Shown here: positions 61,427 to 64,000 of the stretch, in pieces
Layout of the letters: each line of letters opens with the position of its first letter
Numbering within the stretch: position 1 is the stretch's first letter
NCBI RefSeq assembly: GCF_028283685.1
Contig: NZ_JAPWKF010000007.1
Span: forward strand, 558,001-622,000
Reading direction: 5' to 3'
Length of the DNA stretch: 64,000 nt
DNA from: Edaphobacter sp.
GTDB lineage: Bacteria > Acidobacteriota > Terriglobia > Terriglobales > Acidobacteriaceae
Made by a program: the position numbers and the translations under genes
The notes under the pieces: model-generated
The model's input: only the letters and a program-made list of their open reading frames with translations
What the model was told of the DNA's origin: nothing
Database searches by the model: none

Positions 61427-62287
61427 CTAACTGACCCCGGTCGCCTGCCGCCTGCGCTTCTGGCCCCACGAGTACGCCAGCCGCGCCAGCACGCCGGAAA
61501 CAAGGTACCCCAGCGCAACCACAATCAGCGCATACTCCGAATACAGCGCAATCACTGCGCCAATGGCCACAATCAATGCCACCAGCTGAAACGGATGCCG
61601 CTGCCCCAGGCTGATCTCCTTACCGCTCCAGAACCGCCACGTGCTCACCATCAGGAAGCCCGTAAACAGAATCAGGCACAGCCACACAATCGACAGCCGT
61701 GGATCGAAGATCGGCGATCCATTCTCAAAGTGCACCACCGACGCAATCACTCCCGCGCCCGCCGGAATCGGCATGCCGACAAAGTATTTCTTACCCGGCC
61801 TTCCCGGATTGCGCGGCTGCGGATTCACGCTGATATTGAACCGCGCCAAACGGCTCGCGCCGCAGATCAGGTACAGGAAGCAGACGAAGATGCCCAGATG
61901 GAGCACCTTCTCGCGCAGCATCAGGAAGTTCGCAATCGGCAGCGACTTGAAGCCCCACAGATACGCCAGCAGGCTTGGGGCCACGCCAAACGTAATCACA
62001 TCGGCCAGCGAGTCCAGCTCCTTGCCGAAGTCGCTCGCTGTGTTCGTCAGACGCGCAATCATGCCGTCCACGCCGTCGAACAGCACCGCAAAGCCGATCG
62101 CCAGCGCCGCCCGGTCGAAGTACTGCGGCTCCAGCGCCGTTCCCTGCATCGCCTGCGTGATCGCGTAATAGCCCGCTGCAATATTGGCTGCCGTAAACAG
62201 CGATGGCAGAACGTACATCCCGCGGCTCGGACGCCGCCGTTCCTTACTCAGCGGGCGCGCCGTCCCCGACGCCGTCGATTCCATCAC
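61427..62287 (-). CDS. pssA: CDP-diacylglycerol-serine O-phosphatidyltransferase
   Basis: It makes phosphatidylserine from CDP-diacylglycerol and serine in the inner membrane. It contains the CDP-alcohol phosphotransferase motif D-G-x2-A-R-x8-G-x3-D-x3-D as DGMIARLTNTASDFGKELDSLAD, and about seven hydrophobic segments. The N-terminal PSLFTAANIAAGYYAI is typical of the Bacillus-type Pss. It overlaps the Psd gene by 4 bp (ATGA), so both steps to phosphatidylethanolamine are translated together. Confidence 0.93.
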   Translation of the reverse strand: MMESTASGTARPLSKERRRPSRGMYVLPSLFTAANIAAGYYAITQAMQGTALEPQYFDRAALAIGFAVLFDGVDGMIARLTNTASDFGKELDSLADVITFGVAPSLLAYLWGFKSLPIANFLMLREKVLHLGIFVCFLYLICGASRLARFNISVNPQPRNPGRPGKKYFVGMPIPAGAGVIASVVHFENGSPIFDPRLSIVWLCLILFTGFLMVSTWRFWSGKEISLGQRHPFQLVALIVAIGAVIALYSEYALIVVALGYLVSGVLARLAYSWGQKRRRQATGVS

Positions 62288-62904
62288 TTCACCGCGATCG
62301 CAGCCAGTACCGTCGAGCCGCCCTTCACCTTCATGCCCTTTTTTACCCGAAGCTCCGCATCGACCGGCAGCAGCACATCCACGCGAGAGCCGAACTTGAT
62401 CAGCCCCATGCGATCGCCGCGCTGCACCACATCGCCCGCCTTCAGGTTGCAGACAATCCTGCGCGCCAGCAATCCGGCGATCTGCTTAAAACTCACCTCG
62501 TAGCTGCCCGCGTTGATCGTAATCAGGGTCTGCTCATTCATCGTCGCCGACTCCTGCTTCATCGCATTCAGGAAGGCTCCCTTGCGCAGCTCCGCCAGCG
62601 TCACCGTTCCGCCCACCGGGCAACGGTTCACATGCACGTTGAAGACATTCAGAAAAACGCTTATCCGCAGACGGCTTCCTGCTGCCGTCTCAATCCGGTC
62701 AGCTTCAGTCACCACGCCGTCGCCGGGTGAGACCACCAGCCCCGCCCCTTGCGGAATCTCGCGGTTCGGGTCCCGGAAAAACCAAAGGAAGAACGCCGCC
62801 AGAAGTACCGGGATCGCCACCAGCCAGATCAGGTGGGTCAGCATCCAGATCACTACGGCGACCACGCCCAAACCGAGCGCATAAAAATATCCGTCTCGAA
62901 CCAT
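62284..62904 (-). CDS. psd: Phosphatidylserine decarboxylase (short, archaeal-type)
   Basis: It decarboxylates phosphatidylserine to phosphatidylethanolamine. About 206 residues: two N-terminal membrane segments (FYALGLGVVAVVIWMLTHLIWLVAIPVLLAAFFLWFF), RDPNREIPQGAGLVVSPGDGVV, FLNVFNVHVNRCPVGG, and at the C-terminus the self-cleavage site in VKGGSTVLAAI, where the Ser becomes the pyruvoyl group. ATG 62904 is 10-15 nt behind a TATAAT box with no ribosome site, so the message is nearly leaderless. Confidence 0.92.
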   Translation of the reverse strand: MVRDGYFYALGLGVVAVVIWMLTHLIWLVAIPVLLAAFFLWFFRDPNREIPQGAGLVVSPGDGVVTEADRIETAAGSRLRISVFLNVFNVHVNRCPVGGTVTLAELRKGAFLNAMKQESATMNEQTLITINAGSYEVSFKQIAGLLARRIVCNLKAGDVVQRGDRMGLIKFGSRVDVLLPVDAELRVKKGMKVKGGSTVLAAIAVK

Positions 62905-62914
62905 AAGTGACTCG

Positions 62915-62943
62915 ATTATACGGCCCGGACACCCTCTCCGAAC
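62915..62943 (-). promoter_or_regulatory. Promoter directly upstream of psd
   Basis: A perfect TATAAT on the minus strand (62920-62915) with a weak TTCGGA 16 bp further up. The start site would be near 62909, giving a leader of about 5 nt, which fits the lack of a Shine-Dalgarno. Confidence 0.5.
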
Positions 62944-63073
62944 CGGGTAACGCGCTCGGGATACACTCCTGCTCCCACTCGCTCCGGCAAACAACCGCAG
63001 CCTTCAAATGCAGCATCGGCCGGCGCCCCGTCAAACGAAATCCAGATGCGTACCCGACGTCTATTCCTTACGG

Positions 63074-63286
63074 CTATTCCATACGCCTGATTCGCTCCAT
63101 CTCGTCCTTCAGGCTCAGCTTCAGCTTCTTCAGCCGTATCTCTTCCATCTTCTCCGGTTCGGTCAGAAAGAGCTTCGAGCGCAACGCATCCAGCCTGCGG
63201 TCGTAGAGGCTGTGCTCCTGGACCAGCTGTTGCAACGAGGGATGTCCTGGGGTGGTCGGTAACTCCGGGAACCTGGCAGTCTGCAT
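63074..63286 (-). CDS. YdcH-family (DUF465) small protein
   Basis: A 70-residue, charged helical protein: LQQLVQEHSLYDRRLDALRSKLFLTEPEKMEEIRLKKLKLSLKDEMERIRR, the YdcH/DUF465 pattern (H-x-LD-x-I, E---LKK-KL-LKDE). AGGAGG lies 10 nt before ATG 63286. The function is unknown in general. It lies between rimI and psd on the same strand. Confidence 0.85.
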   Translation of the reverse strand: MQTARFPELPTTPGHPSLQQLVQEHSLYDRRLDALRSKLFLTEPEKMEEIRLKKLKLSLKDEMERIRRME

Positions 63287-63408
63287 GAGACGGATACCTC
63301 CTGGCTCAACACAATTCGCCCTACACTGGCCGCTACCCTAACACACGCCCGTTCCCGCTTGCAAAGCCGATATTCACGTTTTCTGTGGAGAAAATTCGCC
63401 CCGGAAAA

Positions 63409-63885
63409 TCACGCCGTACGGTCAACCCGGTTCATCAGAACCGCATCCTCCGCCGGGTCACGATAATACCCGGCACGCACACCGACCTCGACGAACCCAA
63501 GACTGCCGTAGAGAGCCCTCGCCCCCTCGCTTCCGCTCCTCACCTCAAGCTCCACCACCGCCGCACCCTGTGCCGCGCACCACCCAATCACGGCCTCGCA
63601 CAGCGCTCGTCCCGCACCCAGCCGCCGCGCATCCTCTGCGACCGCAACACTCTCCAGCTCCCCCACCGCATCCTCCCCGGAACCAATCACCTTGCCCACG
63701 GCAAAGCCCACCATCGCCGCATCCCGCTCAGCGATCAGCAGCACCCGGCGCACCGCTGCCGCAGGATCCGCCAGCATCCGCACATACTCCTCGCGCCCCC
63801 AGTGCGGAGCCTCGGCGATCGTCCGCTCCAGCACGACTACAGCATCCACATCACCCACCGTCGCCGCACGAATCGCCACCGTCAT
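63409..63885 (-). CDS. rimI: GNAT N-acetyltransferase, RimI type (ribosomal protein alanine acetyltransferase)
   Basis: 158 residues: IRAATVGDVDAVVVLERTI (N-terminal), GFAVGKVIGSGEDAVGELESVAVAEDARRLGAGRALCEAVIGW (acetyl-CoA motif A: R-x2-G-x-G/A) and LEVRSGSEGARALYGSLGFVEVGVRAGYY (motif B). The order tsaB-rimI is a common pair in bacteria, supporting RimI against other GNATs. ATGA overlap with the upstream gene shows coupling. Confidence 0.85.
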   Translation of the reverse strand: MTVAIRAATVGDVDAVVVLERTIAEAPHWGREEYVRMLADPAAAVRRVLLIAERDAAMVGFAVGKVIGSGEDAVGELESVAVAEDARRLGAGRALCEAVIGWCAAQGAAVVELEVRSGSEGARALYGSLGFVEVGVRAGYYRDPAEDAVLMNRVDRTA

Positions 63886-64000
63886 CGCGCCGTGCCCTGC
63901 ACCGGCTTGGCGAAGATCTCCGCATCCGTCCGTCTCAGATAGTTCGCATCGATCAGCGCGGCATCGTCAAACGCTCCCGCCTCGGCACGAGCCAGCGCAA
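63882..64000 (-). CDS. tsaB: TsaB (tRNA threonylcarbamoyladenosine synthesis), C-terminal end only
   Basis: The minus strand reads LARAEAGAFDDAALIDANYLRRTDAEIFAKPVQGTAR-stop; the block NYLRRTDAEIF is the end of TsaB/YeaZ. TsaB helps TsaD form t6A in ANN-decoding tRNAs. The stop overlaps the rimI start by 4 bp. The larger part of the gene is beyond the window edge. Confidence 0.7.
   Translation of the reverse strand, partial: ALARAEAGAFDDAALIDANYLRRTDAEIFAKPVQGTAR

Noticed and set aside
20..64000. CRISPR array, phage structural genes or toxin-antitoxin pairs
   Set aside because: I saw no regularly spaced repeats, no phage genes beyond the integrase fragment and no convincing toxin-antitoxin pair.

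Overview
The window looks like chromosome of a soil Acidobacteriota (Terriglobia/Acidobacteriaceae type). This rests on Oar-like TonB-dependent receptors with an N-terminal carboxypeptidase-regulatory-like domain, an ADOP-type ABC permease under a PadR regulator, an NHL/MBG-repeat secreted protein, a membrane-anchored regulator of a type I associate with acidobacterial TonB/glycoside-hydrolase loci, and many secreted glycoside hydrolases. The assignment is by family recognition, not by search.

Left part (1-21.3 kb), plant/microbial polysaccharide use: a partial TonB receptor divergent from a GH35 beta-galactosidase; a CE12-type SGNH acetylesterase; a DeoR regulator divergent from a GH115 alpha-glucuronidase; an anchored regulator divergent from a full Oar-like TonB receptor; then a small L-fucose locus (L-fuconate dehydratase, GntR/FCD regulator, divergent GH29 alpha-L-fucosidase) followed by a sulfatase relic and a large NHL/MBG surface protein.

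Middle part (about 21.5-56 kb), an accessory region ending at a tRNA-Leu(CAA) gene. It carries eight regulators (HxlR, three TetR, two AraC, one XRE/MmyB-like, PadR), six SDR oxidoreductases (one frameshifted), esterase/epoxide hydrolase/3-hydroxyacyl-CoA dehydrogenase/NDH-2 type enzymes, two MFS exporters and an ABC export operon. Between them lie many gene relics: Oar receptor, M13 peptidase, alpha/beta hydrolase, IS3, quinone oxidoreductase, SDR, nitroreductase, RibD-like reductase, IS110, a DDE transposase tail and an integrase N-terminus beside the tRNA. This reads as an old tRNA-integrated island whose mobility genes have decayed while small detoxification-type operons with local regulators were kept. 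Several palindromes or repeated motifs suggest local regulatory circuits; the most notable is a CTACAGATGTG-type motif upstream of a TetR gene and of two divergent SDR transcription units.

Right part (56.2-64 kb), core genome: tRNA-Leu, a secreted GH2 enzyme, then a leftward gene series TsaB(partial)-RimI-YdcH-Psd-Pss-Usg/ASADH-like-ROK kinase closed by a clear intrinsic terminator. Psd and Pss together make phosphatidylethanolamine from CDP-diacylglycerol and serine.
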